A stretch of 22,264 nt of DNA from contig JAQYFM010000126.1 of assembly GCA_028723145.1 (NCBI GenBank), positions 1 through 22,264 of the forward strand, read 5' to 3'. Numbering within the stretch: position 1 is the stretch's first letter; each line of letters starts with the position of its first letter. This DNA is from Spirochaetales bacterium (lineage in GTDB: Bacteria; Spirochaetota; Spirochaetia; Sphaerochaetales; Sphaerochaetaceae). Below the pieces are notes generated by a model. The model had not been told where the DNA came from and searched no databases. It saw only the letters and a list, made by a program, of their open reading frames with translations. This document shows positions 1 to 7,723 of this stretch, piece by piece. The position numbers and the translations under genes were made by a program.

Positions 1-1
1 A

Positions 2-580
2 TCATTACTTTATACCTATCAATTTAGAAAAGGAGAAAAACCACTTAAGCCAGTTATTATAATAGTCCTTAATTTAACTGGGAATAAATGGAAAAACCCA
101 GTAACGTTAAAGGAAATGTTTGAAAAAGAATACTTAGATAAATTTGGCCCTCTTATTGATGATGTCTCGTATGTACTATTAGATATCAAAGAAGATAGTT
201 CAATTCCTAAAGGTTTACTTAAGACTGATTTGGAATTATTATTAAACTGTCTAAGATATTCAAATAACAAGTCCAAGCTTGAAGACTATGTTAAGAATGC
301 TAAAGGCTTTTGCTCTCTAGATAACTTAACATTTAAATTAATGGATGTGTTATTAGATTTAGGAGAAAAGATAAAATTTAATGAAGGAGGCAAGATAGAA
401 ATGTGGCCAGCAGTAAAACAGATGAAAGAAGAAAGCTTTAATAATGGTGCAGATTATGGAGCATTAAAATTTGCTAATAAAATGGTTAATTCTCATATGT
501 TAACTATTGATCAAGCTGCTAGAGAATTAAATCTTACAGTAGAAGAATATCTTGCTGCAGTAAAGAATCTTAAGAAATAA
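2..580 (+). CDS. Rpn-family recombination-promoting nuclease / putative transposase (5'-truncated)
   Basis: The reading frame is open from the left edge, so the N-terminal part, where most of the PD-(D/E)XK catalytic core would lie, is outside the window. The segment KPVIIIVLNLTGNKWKNP followed by LKEMF matches the conserved region of Rpn/PF04754-type proteins, which usually read like KP-VITLVLY-G---W-GP-SL-DM. The C-terminus has a charged stretch and then LTIDQAARELNLTVEEY, resembling the short helical tail that ends many members. A first internal ATG exists at 116, but the homologous residues before it argue against that as the start. Rpn proteins are DNA endonucleases implicated in RecA-independent recombination and often occur in many copies per genome. 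No partner gene is visible, and a hairpin follows the stop. The family call is from motif memory only. Confidence 0.72.
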   Translation, partial: SLLYTYQFRKGEKPLKPVIIIVLNLTGNKWKNPVTLKEMFEKEYLDKFGPLIDDVSYVLLDIKEDSSIPKGLLKTDLELLLNCLRYSNNKSKLEDYVKNAKGFCSLDNLTFKLMDVLLDLGEKIKFNEGGKIEMWPAVKQMKEESFNNGADYGALKFANKMVNSHMLTIDQAARELNLTVEEYLAAVKNLKK

Positions 581-605
581 CGAATGAAGTTATGAAGTAT
601 CCTTC

Positions 606-634
606 TTGGGCCTCACTTTTATAGTGGGGCTTAA
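606..634 (+). terminator. Hairpin downstream of the Rpn gene
   Basis: The core arms GCCTCAC (610-616) and GTGGGGC (624-630) pair with one G-U and a 7-nt loop. G-U and A-U pairs extend the stem to about 11 bp (606-634). Only a broken T-rich stretch follows, so this is a weak rho-independent terminator candidate 25 nt after the stop codon. Confidence 0.5.
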
Positions 635-736
635 TAATCTTGTTGTTTCATTTATTGTTTTTAATGTTGAATAATTCTATTTATTAAATTTAGGAAATAA
701 AAAGTAAAAAAAAATAATGTTTCTATAAATAGTATC

Positions 737-765
737 TTTACAAAAGTTTTGTTTCTTCATATAGT
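737..765 (+). promoter_or_regulatory. Sigma70-type promoter for the TrpX-like ABC operon
   Basis: TTTACA (737-742) and TATAGT (760-765) are separated by exactly 17 nt, each matching consensus at 5 of 6 positions. Transcription would begin near 771-773, giving a leader of under 20 nt with GGAGG (776-780) before the ATG at 790. The short leader leaves no room for a T-box or riboswitch. Confidence 0.65.
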
Positions 766-789
766 AACATGCATCGGAGGACAAACAAA

Positions 790-1767
790 ATGAAAAAACT
801 ACTCACAATCGCACTTATAACAATTTTAGCACTTTCAACAGTATTTGCTTCAGGAGCAAAAGAAGATAACGGAGTTAAAAAATATAAAATCGGTGTATCA
901 AAATTATTAACTCATCCTGCTCTTGATGCAATTGCACAAGGAATTTCAGACTACCTTGCAACAACAGATTTAAATTATGAAATTAGAGAAGAAAATGCAA
1001 ATGGAGATATTTCAACATGTGCATCTATCGCAGCACTCTTTAAGGAAGAGAAAGTTGATGTAGCTGTTGGTATTGCTACTCCTACTGCTCAAGCAATCTT
1101 TAATGCACTTCCAAATACTTTACAGGTTTATTCTTCAGTTACAGACCCTGTTAGTGCTGGCTTAACAGATAATGACTTAGTATGTGGTGTATCAGATATG
1201 GTACCTGTAAATACTCATTTAGAGTTAATCACAAAACTAACAGGAGCTAAGAGTGTTGGTATGGTTTACACTTCATCTGAAGCAAATGGTATTACCTTAA
1301 TGGAAGCTATGCAGAGTGCTTGTGATGCAAAAGGTATTAAACTTGTAACTGTTGCTGTTTCTACTTCTGCAGAAGTAAGAGTTGCTGCTCAGTCTATTAT
1401 TGATAGAGTTGATGCAGTTTATGTTGCAACTGATAACACAGTAGTAAGTGCTATTACTGCTCTCTCAGATGTATGTGCACAAGCTAAAAAACCTCTCTTC
1501 TCAGCTGATACAACATCTTCCTTTGATACAGATGTTCTTCTTGCAGGTGGTTTTGACTACTACAAGAGTGGTCTCCTCACTGGTCAGTTAATTGAAAGAG
1601 TTATTAAGGGTGAAAAGCCAACTGACATTGGAATGACTCTACTTGATGAAGCAAGTCTCGAACTATACATCAACTTAGATGTTGCAGAAAAACTTGGTAT
1701 CGCAATTAGTGATGATATGATTAAAAATGCAGCATATGTAATAAAAGACGGAAAGAATACTAAATAA
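790..1767 (+). CDS. ABC transporter substrate-binding protein, TrpX/COG2984 type
   Basis: This is the periplasmic ligand-binding component of an ABC importer, about 325 aa, of the ABC_sub_bind family (PF04392). The ATG at 790 is chosen because GGAGG lies 9 nt upstream and the protein then begins with a standard signal peptide. An in-frame ATG at 769 would lie at or before the predicted transcription start. Residues 1-20 form a Lys-Lys-hydrophobic signal ending STVFA, followed by SGAKE. There is no lipobox cysteine, so signal peptidase I cleavage and a soluble periplasmic protein are likely. The body shows family features: KIGVSKLLTHPALDAIAQG, a VGIATPTAQA segment, TDPVSAGL, and a C-terminal GFDYYKSGLLTGQLIERV segment followed by about 40 residues. 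Streptococcal TrpX homologues bind aromatic amino acids, but the ligand here cannot be read from sequence. Permease and ATPase genes follow. Confidence 0.88.
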   Translation: MKKLLTIALITILALSTVFASGAKEDNGVKKYKIGVSKLLTHPALDAIAQGISDYLATTDLNYEIREENANGDISTCASIAALFKEEKVDVAVGIATPTAQAIFNALPNTLQVYSSVTDPVSAGLTDNDLVCGVSDMVPVNTHLELITKLTGAKSVGMVYTSSEANGITLMEAMQSACDAKGIKLVTVAVSTSAEVRVAAQSIIDRVDAVYVATDNTVVSAITALSDVCAQAKKPLFSADTTSSFDTDVLLAGGFDYYKSGLLTGQLIERVIKGEKPTDIGMTLLDEASLELYINLDVAEKLGIAISDDMIKNAAYVIKDGKNTK

Positions 1768-1785
1768 TTTAGTTAGTCAGTTATG

Positions 1786-1812
1786 GAAACGGGGCTAATC
1801 CCCGTTTCTTTT
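1786..1812 (+). terminator. Intra-operon terminator after the binding-protein gene
   Basis: A perfect 9-bp stem GAAACGGGG / CCCCGTTTC (1786-1794, 1800-1808) with a CTAAT loop is followed by TTTT. It lies between the binding-protein gene and the permease gene. It probably causes partial termination, so more binding protein than membrane complex is made. Confidence 0.85.
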
Positions 1813-1844
1813 GTGTTGACACAAATGTGTAAATTGATGATAAA
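1811..1844 (+). promoter_or_regulatory. Possible secondary promoter with palindrome before the permease gene
   Basis: TTGACA (1816-1821) is a perfect -35 hexamer, and a weak -10, GATAAA (1839-1844), lies 17 nt downstream. The -35 sits inside TTGTGTTGACACAA (1811-1824, 6-bp arms, 2-nt centre), which overlaps a second inverted repeat ACACA-AA-TGTGT (1819-1830). This could be an operator or chance structure. It would supply transcription after the preceding terminator. Confidence 0.4.
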
Positions 1845-1871
1845 AAAGGCTGGTTATAAAAAGGATTTATC

Positions 1872-2795
1872 ATGATCGAAGGAATATTCATTGAAGGCTT
1901 AATTTTCAGTGTCATGGCACTAGGAATATTAATAAGCTTTAGACTACTAGATTTAGCTGATTTAACTTGTGATGGCTCTATTGCAACAGGTGCAGCTGTT
2001 GCTGCTGTAGCAATAGTGAATGGAATACCTATTCCTGTTGCTATGTTACTTGCTTTCTTTGCAGGTGTTCTTTGCGGACTTTGTACTGCAGCAATTCATA
2101 ACCATTTAAGAATACCAGGCCTCCTTGCAGGTATCTTAACTATGACTATGCTTTATTCAATCAATTTAAGAATACTTGGAAACAAAGCAAATTTACCACT
2201 TGTAAAGGTAAATACACTCTATAAAGCTTTCCCAAAGCTCTTTAAAGCATTTCCACCTGAGGTTGCATCACTAATTGGAACAATAATAGTAATAGTGATT
2301 ATTAAAGTAATATTAGATTTATTCTTCCACTCTGATTTAGGTATCTCTCTTGGTGCAATGGGAGGAAATGAACAAGTAGTAATTAGCCTTGGAATGTCTC
2401 CTTCTGTTTTAAAATACATTGGTCTAGGACTTTCAAATGGATTAATTGCACTCTCAGGAGCCCTTCTTGCTCAATACCAAGGCTTTGCCGATGCTTCCCT
2501 TGGTACAGGTATGGTTGTACAAGGTCTTGCAGCAATTATGCTTGGCGAATTTGTATTTAATACAAATAAAATAAGCTTAATTACACTGCGTGTTGTAATT
2601 GGTTCAATTATATATAAAGGTTTAATGTACTTTGGAAGAAAGTATGGCTATCTTATTGGAATTACACCTAATGACTTTAAGCTATTAACTGGCTTACTTG
2701 TAATTGTCTCATTAATCATTGCATCAACAAGAGTAAAAGCTAGTGAAGAAAGTGCTAAAAAGAAAGCTCTTTCAAAAATCAAGGAGAGTAACTAA
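1872..2795 (+). CDS. ABC transporter permease, TrpY/COG4120 type
   Basis: This is the integral inner-membrane permease of the importer, 307 aa and a full-length member of the BPD_transp_2 family (PF02653, branched-chain amino acid/ribose permease fold). AAGGA (1861-1865) lies 6 nt before the ATG. The N-terminus reads FSVMALGILISFRLLDLADL, then TCDGSIATGAAVAAV, the strongly conserved signature of this permease group. About eight to nine hydrophobic segments follow. The segment GNEQVVISLGMSPSVLKYIG, followed by LGLSNGLIALSGALLAQYQG, corresponds to the cytoplasmic coupling region and next helix. The lysine-rich C-terminus is cytoplasmic. The stop codon overlaps the ATPase start by one base (TAATG), indicating translational coupling. 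The substrate is probably the same unknown, possibly amino-acid-like, ligand as that of the upstream binding protein. Confidence 0.9.
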   Translation: MIEGIFIEGLIFSVMALGILISFRLLDLADLTCDGSIATGAAVAAVAIVNGIPIPVAMLLAFFAGVLCGLCTAAIHNHLRIPGLLAGILTMTMLYSINLRILGNKANLPLVKVNTLYKAFPKLFKAFPPEVASLIGTIIVIVIIKVILDLFFHSDLGISLGAMGGNEQVVISLGMSPSVLKYIGLGLSNGLIALSGALLAQYQGFADASLGTGMVVQGLAAIMLGEFVFNTNKISLITLRVVIGSIIYKGLMYFGRKYGYLIGITPNDFKLLTGLLVIVSLIIASTRVKASEESAKKKALSKIKESN

Positions 2796-3583
2796 TGTTA
2801 GATATTAAACATGTAACTAAAGTCTTCTTCCCAGGAACAGTAAATGAAAAGGTTGCTCTTGAAGATATTAATTTAACTATTAATGAAGGTGATGTAATTT
2901 CTGTTATTGGTTCTAATGGTAGTGGTAAATCAACACTATTTAATATGATAGCAGGTACTTTTCCAGTTACTAGCGGTAATATCCTTCTTGATAATAAAGA
3001 TATTACTAAGGAAAAAGAGTATAAAAGAGCCTTTTATATGGGTAGAATTTTCCAAGATCCAACTAAAGGAACTAGTGGAAATATGTCCATTAAGGATAAT
3101 CTTTCTCTTTCCTTAACAAAAGGTATGAAAGGTCTTAAATTCTCATATAACAATAAGAAAAAAGCACTATTTGAAGAGTTATTAAAGCCAATTCACTTAA
3201 GTAACCGTTTAGAGGATAATGTTGGTCTTTTATCAGGTGGTCAAAGACAGGCTTTAACTCTAATTATGGCATGTTTAAGTAAACCAAGATTACTTTTATT
3301 AGATGAGCACACAGCAGCCTTAGATCCTGAAAATGCGCGCATAGTAATGGAATTAACTAAGGAGTATATTGAAAAAGATAAACTTACTGCTATGATGGTT
3401 ACCCATAACATGCAATTTGCAATTGAGTTTGGAAATCGCTTAATTATGATGGATGAAGGTCACATTATCATGGATGTAAGTGGAGATGAAAAGAAAAACC
3501 TTACAATTCCACTATTAATTGAAAGATTTAGAAGTGCTAGTAATAAGGATTTTACCTCTGACGAAGGCTTATTAACTCATTAA
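2795..3583 (+). CDS. ABC transporter ATP-binding protein, TrpZ/COG1101 type
   Basis: This is the cytoplasmic ATPase that powers the importer, 262 aa. Walker A is GSNGSGKST (about residues 39-47), the Q-loop is RIFQDP (about 84-89), the signature is LSGGQRQ (about 146-152), Walker B is LLLLDEH (about 165-171), and the switch histidine is in MVTHNM (about 202). Walker B ends in DEH instead of the commoner DEP, as in several COG1101 members. The start overlaps the permease stop by one base, with AAGGAG at 2781-2786. The linker KGTSGNMSIKDNLSL after the Q-loop is typical of this group. The C-terminus extends about 40 residues beyond the switch and lacks any recognisable regulatory domain. No strong terminator follows; the next element is the inverted repeat before the efflux cluster. 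Confidence 0.92.
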   Translation: MLDIKHVTKVFFPGTVNEKVALEDINLTINEGDVISVIGSNGSGKSTLFNMIAGTFPVTSGNILLDNKDITKEKEYKRAFYMGRIFQDPTKGTSGNMSIKDNLSLSLTKGMKGLKFSYNNKKKALFEELLKPIHLSNRLEDNVGLLSGGQRQALTLIMACLSKPRLLLLDEHTAALDPENARIVMELTKEYIEKDKLTAMMVTHNMQFAIEFGNRLIMMDEGHIIMDVSGDEKKNLTIPLLIERFRSASNKDFTSDEGLLTH

Positions 3584-3595
3584 TTATCGCTTTTT

Positions 3596-3638
3596 CTATG
3601 TGTATTGCAACTTGATTAAATAAGGAGTATACACATAG
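3596..3638. repeat. Perfect 10-bp inverted repeat around the efflux-cluster promoter
   Basis: CTATGTGTAT (3596-3605) and ATACACATAG (3629-3638) are perfect reverse complements separated by 23 nt. A second, outer pair TAATTAT (3581-3587) and ATAATTA (3644-3650) has the same centre of symmetry. The arms overlap the probable -35 and -10 elements. There is no T-tract after it, so a terminator is unlikely. A repressor-binding pair is the preferred reading. Confidence 0.6.
3605..3633 (+). promoter_or_regulatory. Candidate promoter for the MATE-antiporter-MATE cluster
   Basis: TTGCAA (3605-3610) and TATACA (3628-3633) are spaced by 17 nt. A perfect but unpaired -10 hexamer TATAAT also occurs at 3643-3648 without a good -35. 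Either choice places the flanking inverted repeat over core promoter elements. Confidence 0.45.
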
Positions 3639-3670
3639 GAACTATAATTATTGCTAATAAGGGTTAATAA

Positions 3671-5038
3671 ATGAAATCTTGCTCATCTGCTGAAAAAAAA
3701 CATCTCTTTTCAGCTAAAGAGTTATTTGCACTACTATTTCCACTAGCTCTTGAACAGCTATTAACAATTGCAATTGGTATGGCCGATACCATAATGGTTT
3801 CATCATACTCTGAAAGCGCTGTTTCAGCTGTTTCATCTGTTGATTTAATTTCTTGGCTATTTATCGTAGTCTTTTCTTCCTTCTCGACAGGAGGAGCTGT
3901 AATTGTAAGCCAGTACATTGGAAGAAGAGATTTAGAAAATGCAAAAAGTGCGGCAAAGAATTTAACTATCGTAAGTATTATTCTATCATTAATAATGACA
4001 GCTATTACAATAGCGCTTAAGGATATAGTTCTACACTTAGTATTTGGTACGATTGAAGAAAGTGTCTACATAGATGCAACTAAGTATTACATTCCTATTG
4101 CCCTATCCTATCCATTTTTAGCACTTTTTGATGCAACAACTGCTATTTCTAGAAGTGTTAATAAAACAAAGAGGATATTCTTTGTTTCTCTATTAATGAA
4201 TGTAATTAACATCTCAGGAAACTACATATTAATACATATAGTTAATCTAGGTTCTTTAGGTGCAGGAATTGCTTCCCTTCTTTCAAGAATAATTGGTTCA
4301 TTAGTTATGCTCTTTATTTTAATGAGAAAAACTGAAGAATGCTCATTAAGTGGAATTACTAGAACAAAAATAAATATTAAACACGTAAAAAATATAACAA
4401 GAATTGCAATTCCATCTGCTTTTGATGGAGCACTGTTCCAAGTTGGAAAGCTTATTGTTCAATCACAAATAGCTACATTAGGAACTTCATCACTTGCAAT
4501 ACATGCCATAGTTTGTAACTTTAATAGTTATTGTAATATTCCACAAAATGCCTTTGTGTTAGCTGTTATTACATTAGTTGGGCAAGCTGCCGGGGCTGAA
4601 AGAAAGGATGAAGAGAGATATTGGACTAAGTGGTGTGTAGTATGCTCAATAATTACCACAACTATTTTTGTTCTTCCAATGTTTATTTTTACACCTCAAG
4701 TAGTATCCATATATGGGTTAAACTATGCATCAAGTTTAGAAGCAATTCCTATTTGTAGACTTTGCTTAATAGCATGTACTCTTATTATTCCGTTTGCATT
4801 TACTATCCCTAATGCATTAAATGCAACAGGTGATGTTAAGTACACCATGATTGTATCAATTCTAAGTATGTGGATATTTAGAGTTGCTCTTGTTTTCATT
4901 CTTCTAAGAGTATTTAATTTTGGTGTTGATGGGGTTTGGTATGCAATGTATGCAGACTGGATCTTTAGAGGGTTATTATACACACTTCGTTTTTGTGGAA
5001 CTAAATGGCAAAATAAAAAAGCTATTAAAGAGGAGTAA
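3671..5038 (+). CDS. MATE-family multidrug efflux transporter (first paralogue)
   Basis: This is an inner-membrane exporter of the MATE/NorM family (PF01554, two MatE repeats), 455 aa, the normal family length with about 12 membrane helices. It would exchange drugs or organic cations for H+ or Na+. The opening FPLALEQLLTIAIGMADTIM is the classic first-helix signature (P-ALEQ-L---GM-DT-MV). SFSTGGAVIVSQYIGRRD matches the conserved helix-2/3 loop (G---V-Q--G--). The start of the second repeat, IAIPSAFDGALFQVGKLIVQ, mirrors the first. It is clearly paralogous to the MATE gene at 6272-7624, sharing EQ-LT--IGMADTIMV and MN-INI-GN. A modest AAGGG (3659-3663) precedes the ATG. AGGAG and the next ATG overlap its 3' end, so translation with the antiporter is coupled. 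Substrates are unknown. Confidence 0.93.
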   Translation: MKSCSSAEKKHLFSAKELFALLFPLALEQLLTIAIGMADTIMVSSYSESAVSAVSSVDLISWLFIVVFSSFSTGGAVIVSQYIGRRDLENAKSAAKNLTIVSIILSLIMTAITIALKDIVLHLVFGTIEESVYIDATKYYIPIALSYPFLALFDATTAISRSVNKTKRIFFVSLLMNVINISGNYILIHIVNLGSLGAGIASLLSRIIGSLVMLFILMRKTEECSLSGITRTKINIKHVKNITRIAIPSAFDGALFQVGKLIVQSQIATLGTSSLAIHAIVCNFNSYCNIPQNAFVLAVITLVGQAAGAERKDEERYWTKWCVVCSIITTTIFVLPMFIFTPQVVSIYGLNYASSLEAIPICRLCLIACTLIIPFAFTIPNALNATGDVKYTMIVSILSMWIFRVALVFILLRVFNFGVDGVWYAMYADWIFRGLLYTLRFCGTKWQNKKAIKEE

Positions 5039-5041
5039 TTT

Positions 5042-6226
5042 ATGATTAGCTCACTTGCTTTAATTTTTATATTATCACTTCTTGCAGGCGAACTGATGAG
5101 GAGAATAAAGCTTCCAAGAATTATTGGTATGATTTTTGTTGGAATCATTATTGGACCATATGTATTAAATTTACTTTCTCCTGAAATTCTAAGTATATCG
5201 GCAGAGCTAAGAAAGATTGCTTTAATTATCATATTAATTAAAGCGGGCTTAACACTTAACCTTGATTCCCTAAAAAAAGCATCTAGACCTGCCCTACTCT
5301 TATCGTTTTTACCAGCAACCTTTGAAGTAATAGGTATTACTATATTTGCACCTCTCTTTTTTGATATCACAAGAACAGAAGCAGCATTACTTGGAGCGGT
5401 GTTAGGAGCTGTTTCTCCTGCTGTTGTAATTCCAAAGATGACAGAGTTAATTGAAAAAGGTTATGGAAAAAACAAAAGTATTCCGGAGATGATTCTAGCT
5501 GGAGCATCGCTTGACGATATTTTTGTAATAGTACTTTTTTCATCATTTCTATCTGCAAACCAAAGTGGAGAAATTAATTTAACTTCATTTTTATCAATAC
5601 CAGTATCAATTATTTCAGGAATAGCCTTAGGAGCTATAGTAGGACTTTTAGTCACATCATTATTTAAGCGTTTTAAAATGCGCTCAGAAGTAAGAACTAT
5701 AGTTGTCCTAGCAGTATCGTTTACATTGATTACTATTGAAGAGTTAATAAAGCCATATTTCTCCATATCTGGTCTTCTTGCAGTAGTTGCTTCATCTTGC
5801 ATAATAAAACTTAAAAGTGATGAAGGTGTAACGAAAGAATTAGCAAAAGACCATACTAGACTATGGGCAGGAGCTGAAGTAATTCTTTTTACCCTTATTG
5901 GTGCTGCAGTTGATATCAGATATACTCTAAATGCAGGGCTATTTGCAATTGTACTTTTATTCCTTGGTCTATTAGTTAGAACAATTGGGGTTTTAATTGC
6001 ATTAATAAAAACACCTTTAAATAAAAAAGAAAGAGCATTTGTAGTATTTTCATATCTTCCAAAAGCAACTGTACAAGCAGCTATTGGTGGAGTTCCACTT
6101 GCTATGGGACTTTCATGTGGTTCTTTAATACTCTCTGTAGCAGTATTATCAATTATTATTACTGCTCCGTTAGGCGCCTTCTTAATGGATATTTCATATA
6201 AAAAGTTATTAAGTAAAGATAATTGA
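5042..6226 (+). CDS. Cation:proton antiporter, CPA2 (Na+/H+ exchanger) family
   Basis: This is an inner-membrane antiporter of PF00999, 394 aa with about 11-13 hydrophobic segments. It has only the membrane domain and lacks the C-terminal TrkA-N/RCK part found in KefB/C proteins. The motif LPRIIGMIFVGIIIGPYVL is the usual first helix of the family. GAVLGAVSPAVVIPKM is the unwound helix-4 region, and GASLDDIFVI carries the paired acidic residues (DD) expected in electrogenic CPA2 exchangers. The start is fixed by AGGAG (5031-5035) with 6 nt spacing. It begins 3 nt after the stop of the first MATE gene. It may restore or exploit the ion gradient that the adjacent MATE pumps use. That functional link is inferred from position. 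Confidence 0.9.
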   Translation: MISSLALIFILSLLAGELMRRIKLPRIIGMIFVGIIIGPYVLNLLSPEILSISAELRKIALIIILIKAGLTLNLDSLKKASRPALLLSFLPATFEVIGITIFAPLFFDITRTEAALLGAVLGAVSPAVVIPKMTELIEKGYGKNKSIPEMILAGASLDDIFVIVLFSSFLSANQSGEINLTSFLSIPVSIISGIALGAIVGLLVTSLFKRFKMRSEVRTIVVLAVSFTLITIEELIKPYFSISGLLAVVASSCIIKLKSDEGVTKELAKDHTRLWAGAEVILFTLIGAAVDIRYTLNAGLFAIVLLFLGLLVRTIGVLIALIKTPLNKKERAFVVFSYLPKATVQAAIGGVPLAMGLSCGSLILSVAVLSIIITAPLGAFLMDISYKKLLSKDN

Positions 6227-6271
6227 TTTCACTAGTTGAAACTTTATTTCAATGTTATTAAAGTAGGGGCC

Positions 6272-7624
6272 ATGAAAACTAGGATTGATACATCCACCTT
6301 ATTTAATAAAGGTTTTTTAAAGGCTTTAATTGTCCCTCTTTTGATAGAACAAATACTAACGCTTACAATTGGAATGGCTGACACCATCATGGTTGCAAAT
6401 GTTGGTGAAAGTGCAGTAAGTGGTATTTCTCTTGTAGACTCACTCTCTAATCTATTTATCCAGCTTTTTGCCGCATTTGCAACAGGTGGAGCAGTAGTTG
6501 CAAGTCAATACCTTGGAAGAAAAGATAGTGAAGCAGCATCGAAAGCTGCTAAACAATTAATATATATTACTGCATTATTTTCTCTTTTAATTACTATATT
6601 TGGCTTAGTTTTCAATCGAGGTCTATTAAGCTTGATATTTGGTCACATTGAAGATCAAGTAATGGATCATGCGGTAAGATATTTTATTTTTATTTTGATT
6701 TCATACCCATTCTTGGCTCTCACTAATAGTGCAAATGCACTATGCAGAAGTATGGGTAAAAGTAAGATTACAATGGCAGTTTCAATTGTAATGAACATAA
6801 TAAATATTGGTGGAAACGCATTATTTATCTATGTTTTCAAACTTGGAACAGCAGGAGCAGGTATTGCTTCTCTACTTTCAAGAGTAGTTGGAGCAACTAT
6901 TATGCTTATTATTATTTCAAAAAAGACTCTTTTAATCCACGTTGATGGACTTTTTAAGTTTGAACTAATTCCTTCCATGATAAAAAGAATATTACGAATA
7001 GGTCTTCCTAGTGGAATTGAAAATAGTATGTTCCACATTGGAAAAGTATTAGTTCAGTCATTAATTGCCTCATTTGGTACTGCTTCAATTGCGGCAAATG
7101 CAGTCGTAAATAATATTGCAGGCTTTGCCAATCTCCCTGGTGCTGTAATTGGTATGGCTTCAATTACAGTAATTGGACAGTGTGTTGGAGCCAAAAGATA
7201 TGATGCTGCTAAGTACTATGCTAAAAAACTACTTCTACTTGTATTTGGTATGTTCATCTTAACTTGTTCATTCTTCTATGTAACAACTCCATTTTTATCA
7301 TCTCTATATAATCTATCAGATGAAGCAATGAGACTAAGTATTATTAACAACCACTTCCTTCTTATTTGTACACTCTTTATTTGGCCTATTTCATTTACCC
7401 TTCCAAACTTTTTGCGTGCAGCTGGGGATGCAAGATATACAATGACTATTTCAATGATTAGCATGTGGACATTTAGAGTTGTATTATCCTACATACTAGG
7501 TAGATACTTAGGTCTTGGCCTTCTTGGAGCAAATATGGCAATGGTAATTGACTGGTGTTTTAGAAGCATAATGTTCTCATCACGTTGGCTGAAGGGCAAA
7601 TGGATGACAAAAAAAGTAATTTAA
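6272..7624 (+). CDS. MATE-family multidrug efflux transporter (second paralogue)
   Basis: This is a second MATE exporter, 450 aa from the ATG at 6272. A TTG at 6236 would add 12 residues but has no ribosome-binding site. AGGGG (6265-6269) precedes the ATG, though its spacing of 2 nt is unusually short. The opening segment IEQILTLTIGMADTIMVANV and FATGGAVVASQYLGRKD match the first paralogue almost position by position, as do MNIINIGGNALFIYVFKLGT and GAGIASLLSR. The second repeat begins IGLPSGIENSMFHIGKVLVQ. The two copies therefore arose by gene duplication, with the antiporter gene now between them. It lies 45 nt after the antiporter stop and is the last gene of the cluster. A new promoter follows within 60 nt. 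Confidence 0.93.
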   Translation: MKTRIDTSTLFNKGFLKALIVPLLIEQILTLTIGMADTIMVANVGESAVSGISLVDSLSNLFIQLFAAFATGGAVVASQYLGRKDSEAASKAAKQLIYITALFSLLITIFGLVFNRGLLSLIFGHIEDQVMDHAVRYFIFILISYPFLALTNSANALCRSMGKSKITMAVSIVMNIINIGGNALFIYVFKLGTAGAGIASLLSRVVGATIMLIIISKKTLLIHVDGLFKFELIPSMIKRILRIGLPSGIENSMFHIGKVLVQSLIASFGTASIAANAVVNNIAGFANLPGAVIGMASITVIGQCVGAKRYDAAKYYAKKLLLLVFGMFILTCSFFYVTTPFLSSLYNLSDEAMRLSIINNHFLLICTLFIWPISFTLPNFLRAAGDARYTMTISMISMWTFRVVLSYILGRYLGLGLLGANMAMVIDWCFRSIMFSSRWLKGKWMTKKVI

Positions 7625-7640
7625 TAAAAAAAGAAATAAA

Positions 7641-7668
7641 TTTACAAATTCAAAAGATGAATTATAAT
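7641..7668 (+). promoter_or_regulatory. Promoter of the lyase-yhcH unit
   Basis: TTTACA (7641-7646) and a perfect TATAAT (7663-7668) are 16 nt apart. Transcription would begin near 7675, directly before the putative operator at 7678-7689. Confidence 0.68.
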
Positions 7669-7677
7669 TTAAAAAAA

Positions 7678-7689
7678 CTTGTATGCAAG
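7678..7689. promoter_or_regulatory. Putative GntR-family operator, site 1
   Basis: CTTGTATGCAAG has 4-bp inverted arms CTTG/CAAG, and the format resembles known FCD-type GntR operators (core TTGTATACAA). It lies at about +4 to +15 of the predicted transcript, consistent with repression. Related 12-mers occur at 10328-10339 and 11072-11083. Confidence 0.5.
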
Positions 7690-7723
7690 ATTTATTAACT
7701 CATGTAAACAAAAGGAGAACACT

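Noticed and set aside
581..789. T-box or riboswitch upstream of the TrpX-like operon
   Set aside because: The strong promoter at 737-765 leaves a leader of under 20 nt, and no antiterminator-like structure is visible.
3596..3638. Invertible promoter (phase-variation switch) flanked by inverted repeats
   Set aside because: Only 23 nt separate the 10-bp arms, far shorter than known invertible promoters, and no recombinase gene is nearby. A repressor site is more economical.
4723..5370. 215-codon open frame on the - strand across the MATE/antiporter junction
   Set aside because: It lies antisense to two well-supported membrane-protein genes, has no recognisable motif or ribosome-binding site, and is the expected shadow of AT-rich coding sequence.
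6236..6271. TTG start extending the second MATE protein by 12 residues
   Set aside because: No Shine-Dalgarno sequence precedes it, and homology with the first MATE begins after ATG 6272.
7679..7723. TTG start extending the lyase by 15 residues
   Set aside because: It falls within the putative operator at the predicted transcript start and has no ribosome-binding site, while ATG 7724 has AGGAG and fits family length.
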